From contig NZ_AVPG01000002.1 in NCBI RefSeq assembly GCF_000775615.1, positions 124,001 to 188,000 on the forward strand: DNA of 64,000 nt, written 5' to 3'. The notes under the pieces are model-generated. The model was given only the letters and a program-made list of their open reading frames with translations, was not told the DNA's origin and did no database searches. The DNA is from Pontibacillus litoralis JSM 072002 (GTDB lineage: Bacteria; Bacillota; Bacilli; Bacillales; BH030062). Shown here piece by piece: positions 1 through 7,968 of this stretch (positions within the stretch are counted from its first letter, which is position 1; every line of letters begins with the position of its first letter). Position numbers and translations under genes: made by a program.

Positions 1-105
1 GTTGACAGCTACTTTAGCGCCGTTTTTCGCTAATTCCAATGCGATAGCACGCCCAATACCACGTGAAGCCCCTGTTACTAATGCCACTTTGCCTTCTAGC
101 ATCAT
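1..105 (-). CDS. fabG: 3-oxoacyl-ACP reductase FabG (partial, window edge)
   Basis: Only the first 35 codons are inside the window. They begin [20 protein letters not shown], the N-terminal Rossmann strand and the TGxxxGxG cofactor loop of short-chain dehydrogenase/reductases. FabG reduces 3-oxoacyl-ACP with NADPH in fatty-acid elongation. The fabD stop codon is immediately followed by two in-frame ATGs; the GGAGG at 111-115 has the better spacing (8 bases) for the second (position 102), so the start may be 102. It follows fabD in the fapR-plsX-fabD-fabG order normal for Bacillaceae. Confidence 0.95.
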   Translation of the reverse strand, partial: MMLEGKVALVTGASRGIGRAIALELAKNGAKVAVN

Positions 106-1047
106 TTAGTCCTCCTTATACCAATCCATAAATGTTTGTAAACTTTCAGGATCTTGAATGGCAAATGTCTTCATTCGGCGGTTTACTTTGCGAACTAAAC
201 CACTTAACACTTTGCCATTCCCTACTTCGACGATTGCATCTAAATCTTGTTCCATCATACGCTGTAATATTTCCTCAAACCGCACTGGAGAATAAAGCTG
301 TTCAATTAAAAGATTAGGGATAACCGCTTTTTCTTGAACAGGTTCAGCTGTCACATTTGCATATACCGGTACTTCAGCATCATGAAACGTTACTTGTTCT
401 AAAGCCACTTGAAACTCTCTACTCGCAGGTTTCATTAAACTAGAGTGGAACGGGCCACTAACATTTAATGCAATTGCGCGTTTAGCACCTTTTTCTTTTA
501 ACTGTACACATGCCTGCTCAACACCCATTTTGGTACCTGAAATCACAATTTGCCCAGGACAGTTGAAGTTCGCTACTTCTACAACTTCCCCTTGTTTCGT
601 TATGCTTTCTGTAACCTCTTGGATAGACTTTGCATCTAATCCCAATATGGCAGCCATTGCACCTTGACCAGTAGGAACAGCTTGCTCCATTAAACGTCCT
701 CGAGTTTGGACAAGTTTAAGAGCATCATCCATTGATAATGCGCCTGCAGCAACTAGAGCACTATATTCTCCCAGGCTATGGCCAGCTACCATACTCGGAT
801 TCACACCATGCTCCTTTAACTGTCTAACAAGTAAAGAACTAACAAGCAATAAAGCAGGCTGGGCATGTTCTGTTTTTGTCAGCGTCGCTTCTGGTCCTTC
901 AAATATAAATGAAGAAAGAGGTGTGTTCAATAGTGTGTCGGCTTGTTGAAACGCCGCTTGTACGTCATTTGAGTAATCGTAAAGTGCTTTCCCCATCCCA
1001 ACTGCCTGCGAGCCTTGCCCTGGAAAAATAAATGCTACTTTTTTCAT
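106..1047 (-). CDS. fabD: Malonyl-CoA:ACP transacylase FabD
   Basis: This 313-residue protein transfers malonyl groups from CoA to acyl carrier protein, supplying the extender unit for fatty-acid synthesis in the cytoplasm. The nucleophilic serine lies in GHSLGEY (Ser91), the FIFPGQGSQ motif is at residues 7-15 and the catalytic histidine in GPFHSSLM is at about residue 201. Length is normal for the family. The start ATG shares one base with the plsX stop (TAATG), and fabG starts right after its stop, so the three genes are almost certainly co-transcribed and coupled under FapR. Confidence 0.97.
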   Translation of the reverse strand: MKKVAFIFPGQGSQAVGMGKALYDYSNDVQAAFQQADTLLNTPLSSFIFEGPEATLTKTEHAQPALLLVSSLLVRQLKEHGVNPSMVAGHSLGEYSALVAAGALSMDDALKLVQTRGRLMEQAVPTGQGAMAAILGLDAKSIQEVTESITKQGEVVEVANFNCPGQIVISGTKMGVEQACVQLKEKGAKRAIALNVSGPFHSSLMKPASREFQVALEQVTFHDAEVPVYANVTAEPVQEKAVIPNLLIEQLYSPVRFEEILQRMMEQDLDAIVEVGNGKVLSGLVRKVNRRMKTFAIQDPESLQTFMDWYKED

Positions 1048-2054
1048 TAAGCGTCTCCTTCCTTTTGTCTCAATTGCTGAACTGTATGTTCTATTGTTTC
1101 ATTTACGTTATGATCTACCATATACATAGCTTGCTTAATAGCGCTATAAACTGCCCTACTATTCGACGATCCATGCGCTTTTATGACAGGAGCAGCTAAA
1201 CCGAACAATGCCGCGCCGCCATATTCAGAGTAATCAAGCTTATTCTTTAAGCCGCGAAGCTCCGATTTCATCATCCCTGCCGCCAATTTACTTTTCCAAT
1301 TAGACATAAATACTTCTTTCATCATAGAAAACATAGATAATGCAGTACCTTCGACCGTTTTTAAGGCGACGTTACCGGTAAAACCATCCGTTACAACAAC
1401 ATCTGCCACACCATTTAGTAAATCTCTAGATTCAACATTACCGATAAAATGAATCGGTGCATCTTGTAATAAATCATACGCTTTCTTACTTAAATCGTTT
1501 CCTTTTCCTTCTTCGGTTCCGACATTAAGCAGTCCCACTTTAGGCTTATCCATCCCTCTTACATTTTGTGTATAAATAGAACCCATGATGGCGTATTGCA
1601 ATAAGTGTTGCGGCTTCGCATCGACATTGGCACCAACATCTAATAACAAAAACCCTTGTCCATCGACAGTTGGTAAAGTCGGACTTAAAGCAGGTCGATC
1701 AATACCACTTATACGTCCGACGACAAACAATCCTGCACTCATGAGCGCCCCTGTATTCCCAGCGGAGATACAAGCATCAGCCCGCCCTTCTTTCACTTCT
1801 TTAGCCATTAGCACCATTGAGGCGTTCTTTTTTCGACGTACTGCACGTACCGGCTCGTCTTCAGAAGTAATCACTTCATCTGTATGTAACACGTGGATTC
1901 TTGAACCGTCTTGAGGTAAAAGTGGATTGATTTGCTTCTCATCACCAATTAATGTAACTTCTAATTGATTATTGCCTTGAATCGCTTCAAGCGCACCTTC
2001 TACAATTGCCTTGGGAGCATTGTCTCCTCCCATTGCATCTATTGCAATTCTCAC
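1047..2054 (-). CDS. plsX: Phosphate acyltransferase PlsX
   Basis: PlsX makes acyl-phosphate from acyl-ACP, the first step of the PlsX/PlsY route to phosphatidic acid. The 335-residue protein begins with the family signature [20 protein letters not shown] and carries [10 protein letters not shown] near residue 222, both conserved in the family. The start is a GTG at 2054 that overlaps the fapR stop (GTGA), with GGAG ten bases upstream inside fapR. The next gene, fabD, overlaps its stop by one base. Location inside the FapR-controlled operon fits its role in coordinating fatty-acid and phospholipid synthesis. Confidence 0.97.
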   Translation of the reverse strand: MRIAIDAMGGDNAPKAIVEGALEAIQGNNQLEVTLIGDEKQINPLLPQDGSRIHVLHTDEVITSEDEPVRAVRRKKNASMVLMAKEVKEGRADACISAGNTGALMSAGLFVVGRISGIDRPALSPTLPTVDGQGFLLLDVGANVDAKPQHLLQYAIMGSIYTQNVRGMDKPKVGLLNVGTEEGKGNDLSKKAYDLLQDAPIHFIGNVESRDLLNGVADVVVTDGFTGNVALKTVEGTALSMFSMMKEVFMSNWKSKLAAGMMKSELRGLKNKLDYSEYGGAALFGLAAPVIKAHGSSNSRAVYSAIKQAMYMVDHNVNETIEHTVQQLRQKEGDA

Positions 2055-2632
2055 AACTTCGCATCTCCTTTTTGGTCATTTGAACGAAACATTACAAAAG
2101 TCCCTGTAAAGACCGTTTCATTTTCTACTGTGCTTTGTACGTTCACAATCGTTCGACCTTTTTCGTCATTTCCCGATACCGTTGCTTTAGCAATGACTCT
2201 TTCGCCTTCTATCACTTGACGCTTAAAACGAATTTCTGATTTAGCTGTTAAAGCTAATTCATCATTTATAACTGCTACTGCCAAAGAATTCGCTTGAGCG
2301 AAAATATGATGCCCTCGCGCAATTCGGTTTCTAGAAAATACATGTTCCTCTTTTATATCTAAAATAGAAATTGCTTTTTCATCTAATTCTAAATCGACAA
2401 TTTCACCAATAACTTCATCAATCGGCAATGCTTTAACTGTCTCATTCCACTGATGTGTGGCTACTGATTTAATGCGTTCCCTTAACTCAGGAATTGCTAG
2501 CTCCATTCGATCTAAACGAATGGTTTGAATACTAACGAGATACATCTTTGCTAGTTCTTCATCCGTTATGAATGGGGTTTGATCAATTGTATTTTGCAAG
2601 CGCTCTTGACGCTCTTTTTTATTAAGTTTCAT
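2051..2632 (-). CDS. fapR: Transcription factor FapR, fatty-acid/phospholipid repressor
   Basis: FapR represses fatty-acid and phospholipid genes and is released by malonyl-CoA. The 193-residue protein has an N-terminal DeoR-type helix-turn-helix ([20 protein letters not shown], about residues 22-41) and a C-terminal hot-dog effector domain that includes [18 protein letters not shown] chose the ATG at 2632 (MKLNKKERQ), which fits the length and start of known FapR proteins; an in-frame ATG at 2650 would add six residues and overlaps the operator. A FapR-type operator lies directly upstream, so it is probably autoregulated and represses plsX-fabD-fabG with itself. Confidence 0.95.
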   Translation of the reverse strand: MKLNKKERQERLQNTIDQTPFITDEELAKMYLVSIQTIRLDRMELAIPELRERIKSVATHQWNETVKALPIDEVIGEIVDLELDEKAISILDIKEEHVFSRNRIARGHHIFAQANSLAVAVINDELALTAKSEIRFKRQVIEGERVIAKATVSGNDEKGRTIVNVQSTVENETVFTGTFVMFRSNDQKGDAKL

Positions 2633-2650
2633 GATAGCTACACCGTCCAT

Positions 2651-2667
2651 TTATGACTAGGTACTAA
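2651..2667 (-). promoter_or_regulatory. FapR operator
   Basis: The minus strand reads TTAGTACCTAGTCATAA, a near-palindrome close to the known FapR operator (TTAGTACC-N-GGTACTAA type). It lies between the -10 box and the fapR start, where bound FapR would block transcription. Binding itself is inferred. Confidence 0.85.
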
Positions 2668-2671
2668 TAGT

Positions 2672-2700
2672 AATATATAATAGCTAGCCATTGAATGCAA
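2672..2700 (-). promoter_or_regulatory. Sigma-A promoter of the fapR-plsX-fabD-fabG operon
   Basis: On the minus strand TTGCAT (2700-2695) is followed after 17 bases by TATATT (2677-2672). It sits just downstream of the recG stop, so the lipid operon has its own promoter within the 82-base recG-fapR gap. Confidence 0.75.
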
Positions 2701-2714
2701 GAGGTTATTAAAGA

Positions 2715-4760
2715 TTAATCAAGTACTTCCCCTTGCAAAACTGGATCTTTTTTTAATAAATGATAAAGTTCTACGTATTGCTTATTCGTTTGCAATGTAT
2801 TCGATTGTATTATAGCTACTGCATCTTTTCTTGCCGTTTCTAACGCCCGATAGTCATGAACCATATCAGCTACTTGAAATTCTGGCACACCACTTTGTTT
2901 CTTACCAAAGAAGTCACCTGGTCCCCTTAATTGTAAGTCTTGCTCTGATAATTCAAATCCATTAGCGGTTTCTGTCATAATCCGCATGCGTTCTTTACCG
3001 ACGTCCCCTTTAGGATCTGCTAATAAAATACAATAGCTCTGATTAGCTCCTCTTCCCACTCGGCCACGTAATTGATGAAGCTGAGATAAACCGAAACGTT
3101 CCGCATCATAAATTAACATCACCGTTGCATTTGGTACATTGACCCCTACTTCTACTACGGTTGTAGACACTAGTACTTGCACTTCATTTTGAGCGAATTG
3201 CTTCATTACTTCTTCTTTTTCACCCGGTGAAAGTCGTCCGTGCATTAACCCCACCTGTAGTTTCTCACCATAATACGTTTGTAATTGGTGATAAACGTCG
3301 ACAGCATTTTGTATATCTAATTTATCGGATTCTTCAATTAATGGACTGATGACGTACGCTTGATGTCCATTGGCGACTTCTTTTTCAATAAAGGTCAGTA
3401 CTCGGTCTAACATATGTTCTTTGATCCAATACGTTTCTACCTGTTTACGACCAGATGGCATTTCATCAATAACCGACACATCCATATCCCCAAAAGCAGT
3501 AATGGCTAACGTTCTTGGTATCGGCGTTGCCGTCATAAATAATACATCTGGGTATAGCCCTTTTTCCCGCAGGGCCCGTCGTTGATTTACACCGAATCGA
3601 TGTTGCTCATCGACAATCGCTAATCCTAAATCACAAAAGGCTACTTCTTGTTGAATTAAGGCGTGGGTACCAACGACAATATGTGCTTCTTTATTCGCGA
3701 TTAGCTCTAATACTTCTTTACGTTTCTTCCCTTTTATAGAACCTGTTAACAGCACTACTTTTACTTTATCCGAGAACATTTCTTGTAATGATTGATAGTG
3801 CTGCTCCGCTAAAATCTCCGTAGGTACCATAAGGCTTCCTTGCTTTCCAGATGTGATGACAGCATATAGCGCAATTGCAGCAACAACCGTTTTGCCCGAA
3901 CCAACATCCCCTTGTAACAGTCGATTCATTCGATACGGAGATGCCATATCCTCCATCACTTCTTGTAACGCTTTTTGTTGGGCTCCTGTAAGCTGAAACG
4001 GTAATTGTTCCATAAACTGTTGCACTAATTCTTTGTCATATTGTACTTGATTGCCTCTTGTCGCTTCTCGATTCATCTTTCTAAGTAATTGCATTTTCAA
4101 TTGAAATAACAAGAACTCTTCATATACAAAACGGCGTTTAGCATGTTTTAACTGTACTCTATTCTCTGGAAAATGCATCGTATATAAAGCAGCTCCACGA
4201 CTAGGTAATTTATATGTAGTTAAATACGATTCCGGTAAAATTTCTGGAATATCGTCTCGGTAATCGTTGACAGCTTGTTCCATCCATTTACGAAAAGTAG
4301 GTAACTTGAGATTTCCTTTCACATAATACACTGGTTGGATGGGGGTTTGCTTTTTCGCTTTCCCTTTATAGTATTGACTAACCGTTATTTGTAAGCGGTG
4401 TTGGTCCCACTTTCCTATAACGGTCACTGTATCTCCCGATGAAAAGTGTTTTTTTGCAAAGGCACGATTGAACATTACTGCTTTTACTGCTGCATTTCCT
4501 ACCTTCAGGTTTATGGTTAGACGCGATTTTTTCTTCCCATAAAAGGTAAGAAGAGGTTCACCTAAAACCTCTCCTTCAATCGTAGCCTTCTCTTCATGAA
4601 CCAACTCTGTTAACGGCTTTACCTCATGATAATCGTAACGAAACGGGAAATAAAACAACATATCATAAATTGTATGAATCCCCATAGCTGCTAATGTTTC
4701 TTGCATCTTCTCGCCGATACCTGTAAGTTGTAACACCGATTGTTGTAACACGTGCCTCAC
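2715..4760 (-). CDS. recG: ATP-dependent DNA helicase RecG
   Basis: RecG drives fork reversal and Holliday-junction branch migration during recombinational repair. The 681-residue protein has an N-terminal OB-fold wedge domain, then superfamily-2 helicase lobes: Walker A GDVGSGKT near residue 285, the DEQHRFG variant of the DExH box, TATPIPRTLA motif III, and QLRGRVGRG motif VI. The C-terminal LRGPGDFFGKKQSG motif is typical of RecG. The start is GTG at 4760 and overlaps the sdaAA stop by four bases (GTGA). Length matches B. subtilis RecG (682). Confidence 0.98.
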   Translation of the reverse strand: MRHVLQQSVLQLTGIGEKMQETLAAMGIHTIYDMLFYFPFRYDYHEVKPLTELVHEEKATIEGEVLGEPLLTFYGKKKSRLTINLKVGNAAVKAVMFNRAFAKKHFSSGDTVTVIGKWDQHRLQITVSQYYKGKAKKQTPIQPVYYVKGNLKLPTFRKWMEQAVNDYRDDIPEILPESYLTTYKLPSRGAALYTMHFPENRVQLKHAKRRFVYEEFLLFQLKMQLLRKMNREATRGNQVQYDKELVQQFMEQLPFQLTGAQQKALQEVMEDMASPYRMNRLLQGDVGSGKTVVAAIALYAVITSGKQGSLMVPTEILAEQHYQSLQEMFSDKVKVVLLTGSIKGKKRKEVLELIANKEAHIVVGTHALIQQEVAFCDLGLAIVDEQHRFGVNQRRALREKGLYPDVLFMTATPIPRTLAITAFGDMDVSVIDEMPSGRKQVETYWIKEHMLDRVLTFIEKEVANGHQAYVISPLIEESDKLDIQNAVDVYHQLQTYYGEKLQVGLMHGRLSPGEKEEVMKQFAQNEVQVLVSTTVVEVGVNVPNATVMLIYDAERFGLSQLHQLRGRVGRGANQSYCILLADPKGDVGKERMRIMTETANGFELSEQDLQLRGPGDFFGKKQSGVPEFQVADMVHDYRALETARKDAVAIIQSNTLQTNKQYVELYHLLKKDPVLQGEVLD

Positions 4761-5650
4761 TCTTTCTTTAAATTCACTCCGTATACTTTCGCCTCTAATT
4801 CACGCCCTGTAGGTGTGGCTGCAAGTCCACCTTGAGCCGTTTCTCTTAACGCCACAGGCATTGTTTGTCCTATTTTATACATGGCATCAATTACTTCATC
4901 ACATGGAATACGACTTGTCACGCCAGCTAAAGCCATATCCGCAGCAACGACCGCATTGGACGCCCCCATTGCATTTCGTTTGACACACGGCACTTCTACC
5001 AATCCCGCAACAGGATCACAGACTAAACCGAGCATGTTCTTCAACGTAATCGCCATTGCTTCTGCTGATTGTGCTGGTGTACCTCCAGCCATTTCTACAA
5101 TAGCAGCTGCTGCCATACCTGCCGCCGAGCCCACTTCTGCTTGACATCCACCAGCCGCTCCAGAAATAGAAGCATTGTTTGCCACGACAAAGCCAAAAGC
5201 ACCAGAAGTAAATAAATAGCGCACCATTTGTTCACGTGTCGGATTGAGCTGATGCTTCACGGCAAACAAAGTGCCAGGAACACAACCAGCACTTCCTGCA
5301 GTTGGAGTGGCACAAATCGTCCCCATAGCTGCATTTACTTCATTCGTTGCAACAGCCTTACTTACTGCATCCATCACCGTATGTCCCGATAACGGAGTAT
5401 GGTTCTTCATATATTCTTGAATTAACACCGCATCTCCACCTGTCAAACCAGAGACAGATTGTACTCCCTTTAAGCCGTCTTCCACTGCTTTTTCCATAAC
5501 TTCAAGGTTTCTTTCCATTTGACTGTACACTTCTTCAAATGTCTGTTCCCGCACATTCATTTCTTGCTGTATCATAACATCGGATATAGAAAGCTGCTCA
5601 CTTTCGCACCGTTCTACTAGCTCTGCTACATTACGAAATAGTATCTTCAT
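4757..5650 (-). CDS. sdaAA: L-serine dehydratase, alpha subunit
   Basis: With SdaAB this forms the iron-sulfur L-serine deaminase that converts serine to pyruvate and ammonia. The 297-residue chain contains CATPTAGSAGCVPG near residue 113 and further conserved cysteines (GCQAEVGSAAG, VCDPVAG, VPCVKRNA) expected to hold the [4Fe-4S] cluster. The start ATG has AAGGAGG upstream, 16 bases after sdaAB. RecG overlaps its end. The sdaAB-sdaAA-recG-fapR order is the same as in B. subtilis. Confidence 0.96.
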   Translation of the reverse strand: MKILFRNVAELVERCESEQLSISDVMIQQEMNVREQTFEEVYSQMERNLEVMEKAVEDGLKGVQSVSGLTGGDAVLIQEYMKNHTPLSGHTVMDAVSKAVATNEVNAAMGTICATPTAGSAGCVPGTLFAVKHQLNPTREQMVRYLFTSGAFGFVVANNASISGAAGGCQAEVGSAAGMAAAAIVEMAGGTPAQSAEAMAITLKNMLGLVCDPVAGLVEVPCVKRNAMGASNAVVAADMALAGVTSRIPCDEVIDAMYKIGQTMPVALRETAQGGLAATPTGRELEAKVYGVNLKKE

Positions 5651-5666
5651 ATTTTGCGCCTCCTTA

Positions 5667-6329
5667 TTATTCTACAACACGTGCTACTTGTAGAATATGT
5701 TCACATGTTGCTAATTCTTCAAGCTGTTGCTCACTTATATTTTGGTCTACTTCAATCACCATTAAAGCTTCTTTGCCAACTTCTTTACGAGATACTTCCA
5801 TATGACCAATATTAATTTCATACTTAGCAAGCAGCTGTGTCACCTCAGCAATTGCACCAAATCGATCATTGTGCATAACGAGAATAGCTGGATGACTTCC
5901 CGATAATCGTAATTCAAAACCATTCAATTCGATGATCTCTGCTTTTCCTCCGCCGATAGAAATGCCGACTAGCTCTAAATCCGACTGTTCATCGCCAACT
6001 TTCACCCTTGCTGTATTAGGATGATCAGTGTGCGAATCTTCTTCTATAAATTCAAACGTAATCCCCTTAGCTCTTGCTATATCCATAGATTCAGCAATAC
6101 GTGGGTCGTACGTTTCAAAGTCTAATATTCCTCCAATTAACGCAACGTCTGTGCCATGTCCTTTATACGTCTTAGCGAAAGAACCATATAGGCGAATCTC
6201 TACCCAAGTTGGTTCTTTCCCGAACAAATCTCTTGCAACACGACCAATACGTGCCGCTCCTGCCGTATGAGAACTAGAAGGACCAATCATTACTGGACCG
6301 ATTATATCAAAAACGGATTTATATTTCAT
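5667..6329 (-). CDS. sdaAB: L-serine dehydratase, beta subunit
   Basis: This 220-residue partner of SdaAA has the IGPVMIGPSSSHTAGAARIGR motif region at residues 10-30 and a C-terminal ACT domain (about residues 148-220), usually a site for amino-acid sensing. I placed the start at the ATG at 6329 (MKYKSVFD) because GAGG lies nine bases upstream; the in-frame ATG at 6338 directly abuts that GAGG and is too close. The gene leads the sdaAB-sdaAA pair and faces away from the permease gene at 6597. Confidence 0.96.
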   Translation of the reverse strand: MKYKSVFDIIGPVMIGPSSSHTAGAARIGRVARDLFGKEPTWVEIRLYGSFAKTYKGHGTDVALIGGILDFETYDPRIAESMDIARAKGITFEFIEEDSHTDHPNTARVKVGDEQSDLELVGISIGGGKAEIIELNGFELRLSGSHPAILVMHNDRFGAIAEVTQLLAKYEINIGHMEVSRKEVGKEALMVIEVDQNISEQQLEELATCEHILQVARVVE

Positions 6330-6455
6330 AGCCACCATCCTCTTCTTATAAATTCACTATTCTTTACACATACTTTAAACGTATCATTAATGTGATATAT
6401 TTGTAAAAACACAAGCATTGAAAACGCATACACGTTTTTCGTCTCATCTTGCCTA

Positions 6456-6467
6456 ATTATTATAACA
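6456..6467 (-). promoter_or_regulatory. Candidate extended -10 promoter for sdaAB
   Basis: The minus strand contains TGTTATAAT, a TGnTATAAT extended -10, about 130 bases before the sdaAB start. No good -35 box is present. The resulting leader holds a GAAAAACG/CGTTTTC hairpin at about 6420-6441. Confidence 0.4.
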
Positions 6468-6499
6468 AAAATAGAATTAGAGGTGTATCATTGTTCCAG

Positions 6500-6529
6500 T
6501 TGTCAAACGAATAGCCTATCCAGTATAAT
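6500..6529 (+). promoter_or_regulatory. Sigma-A promoter of the NCS2 permease at 6597
   Basis: TTGTCA (6500-6505) and a perfect TATAAT (6524-6529) are separated by 18 bases. It is oriented toward the permease gene, divergent from sdaAB. Confidence 0.75.
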
Positions 6530-6540
6530 GGTACACTGTG

Positions 6541-6559
6541 GATTATGTTCGGCATAATC
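6541..6559. promoter_or_regulatory. Inverted repeat with PurBox-like core
   Basis: GATTATGTTCGGCATAATC is a 7-base inverted repeat with a 5-base centre. Its minus strand reads ATGCCGAACATA, matching the CCGAAC core of the Bacillus PurR box. It begins about 12 bases after the -10 box. A second, weaker CGAA core at 6508-6511 is 40 bases away centre to centre rather than the usual 30-31, so PurR control is uncertain; the repeat could also be an mRNA hairpin. Confidence 0.4.
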
Positions 6560-6596
6560 GGGTGGGAGAGGGCTAAATATGTATTGAGGAATGCAA

Positions 6597-7874
6597 ATGA
6601 AACAACATCAGTCCATACACAACACTGCATCCCCGATAAGGAAAGAGATTGGTGCCGGAGTAGTTGGTTATTTAACTTCGGTGTATATTGTAGCCGTCAA
6701 TAGTTCGATTTTAAGTGAAGCGGGAATATCAGAGCAAAACGCTATGATTGCAACGATTCTCGCCAGTTTTGTAGGCTGTATGCTAATGGGATTATGGGCA
6801 AATGCCCCAATGGTTCTTATACCGGGTATGGGTGTAAATGCGTTATTCGCCTACTCCATCGTACAAAACGGCGGACTTAGCTATGAAGAAGGGCTTGGCG
6901 TAATTGCCATATCCTCGTTACTTTTTATTATTGTAGCGAGCACACCACTTGCTACTTGGTTACAGTTAGCGATACCTGATTCATTAAAACACGCTATTAC
7001 AGTTGGATTAGGATTGTTTATCACACTGATTGGTTTAGAAAAGGGTGGTCTCGTAATAAGAGGTGACCATTCGCTTATAGCAATAGGAGACTTCTCTTCT
7101 CCGATAGTAATGGTCAGTTTATTAACGTTGGCTATTGGAATCTTTCTATTCGCCAGAAATGTGCCAGGGAATTTCCTCATTACGATGCTATGCGGAACTA
7201 TTCTTGCCTTTTTCTTTGGCGTGTTAGAAGGAGAGGATCCAAGTACTTTCTCCTTAGACGCAGATTGGATTTTCCTACCTTCTTTTAGTGCTATTGATGA
7301 GTTAACATTTTGGTTGAGCGTGTTCCCACTAACAATGGTGTTAGTATTTGAGAATATCGGTTTAATCAATGGACAGCTACACATGCTTCGTCAACCAGAG
7401 AAATTCGATCGTGCTTTCCAAACGACATCATTATCGGCATTGACATGTGCTTTTTTTGGAACATCACCAACTGTTTCTTCAGCAGAAAGTGCTGCCATCA
7501 TTGCCTCTGGAGGAAAAACTGGAAGAGCATCTATTACGACTGGAATTCTTTTCTTGCTTACCATTGGCATTATCCCATTTATTACGTGGATACCTTCGAT
7601 GGCAATTAGCCCGATTTTAATTATCGTCGGTGCTTTAATGGTTCAAAGCATACAGCACATTTCATTAGAAGATATGTCTGAAGCAATACCAGCTTTTCTT
7701 ATTATTGTGATGATTCCGTTCACATACAGCATTGCTGACGGGATGGCTTTCGGATTTATTGCTTACCCTATCGTTAAGTTAGCGATTGGGAAAAGAAACG
7801 AAATCTCGATACCTATTATCATTATTGCATGTATGTTTTTGGCAGATTTCATTTTGAAAGCGTCTGGACACTAA
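6597..7874 (+). CDS. NCS2-family (AzgA-like) purine permease
   Basis: The 425-residue protein is an integral membrane transporter with about 12 hydrophobic segments. It carries the NCS2/AzgA signature stretches IPGMGVNALFAY (about residue 78) and FGTSPTVSSAESAAIIASGGKTGR (about residue 284). Related proteins (PbuG, PbuO, AzgA) import hypoxanthine, guanine or adenine by proton symport; the substrate here is inferred only to be a purine. The ATG at 6597 has GAGG seven bases upstream, whereas the in-frame ATG at 6591 abuts it. It is inserted between sdaAB and fakA, genes adjacent in B. subtilis, and diverges clearly from the second NCS2 gene at 25404. Confidence 0.88.
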   Translation: MKQHQSIHNTASPIRKEIGAGVVGYLTSVYIVAVNSSILSEAGISEQNAMIATILASFVGCMLMGLWANAPMVLIPGMGVNALFAYSIVQNGGLSYEEGLGVIAISSLLFIIVASTPLATWLQLAIPDSLKHAITVGLGLFITLIGLEKGGLVIRGDHSLIAIGDFSSPIVMVSLLTLAIGIFLFARNVPGNFLITMLCGTILAFFFGVLEGEDPSTFSLDADWIFLPSFSAIDELTFWLSVFPLTMVLVFENIGLINGQLHMLRQPEKFDRAFQTTSLSALTCAFFGTSPTVSSAESAAIIASGGKTGRASITTGILFLLTIGIIPFITWIPSMAISPILIIVGALMVQSIQHISLEDMSEAIPAFLIIVMIPFTYSIADGMAFGFIAYPIVKLAIGKRNEISIPIIIIACMFLADFILKASGH

Positions 7875-7884
7875 TGATAATTAT

Positions 7885-7922
7885 AAAGGAGTAACTCCCT
7901 AGACGGAGCTTACTCCTTTTTT
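7885..7922 (+). terminator. Terminator of the NCS2 permease
   Basis: GGAGTAA-CTCC pairs with GGAG-CTTACTCC and is followed by six T, eleven bases after the permease stop. Confidence 0.85.
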
Positions 7923-7926
7923 ACGC

Positions 7927-7963
7927 ATAAAAGCAGTCATCCTTAGAATAGAGAATGACTGCT
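7927..7963 (-). terminator. Terminator of asp23-fakA
   Basis: On the minus strand GCAGTCAT and ATGACTGC form an 8-bp stem with a 14-base loop, followed by TTTTAT, just after the fakA stop. Confidence 0.75.
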
Positions 7964-7968
7964 TCATA

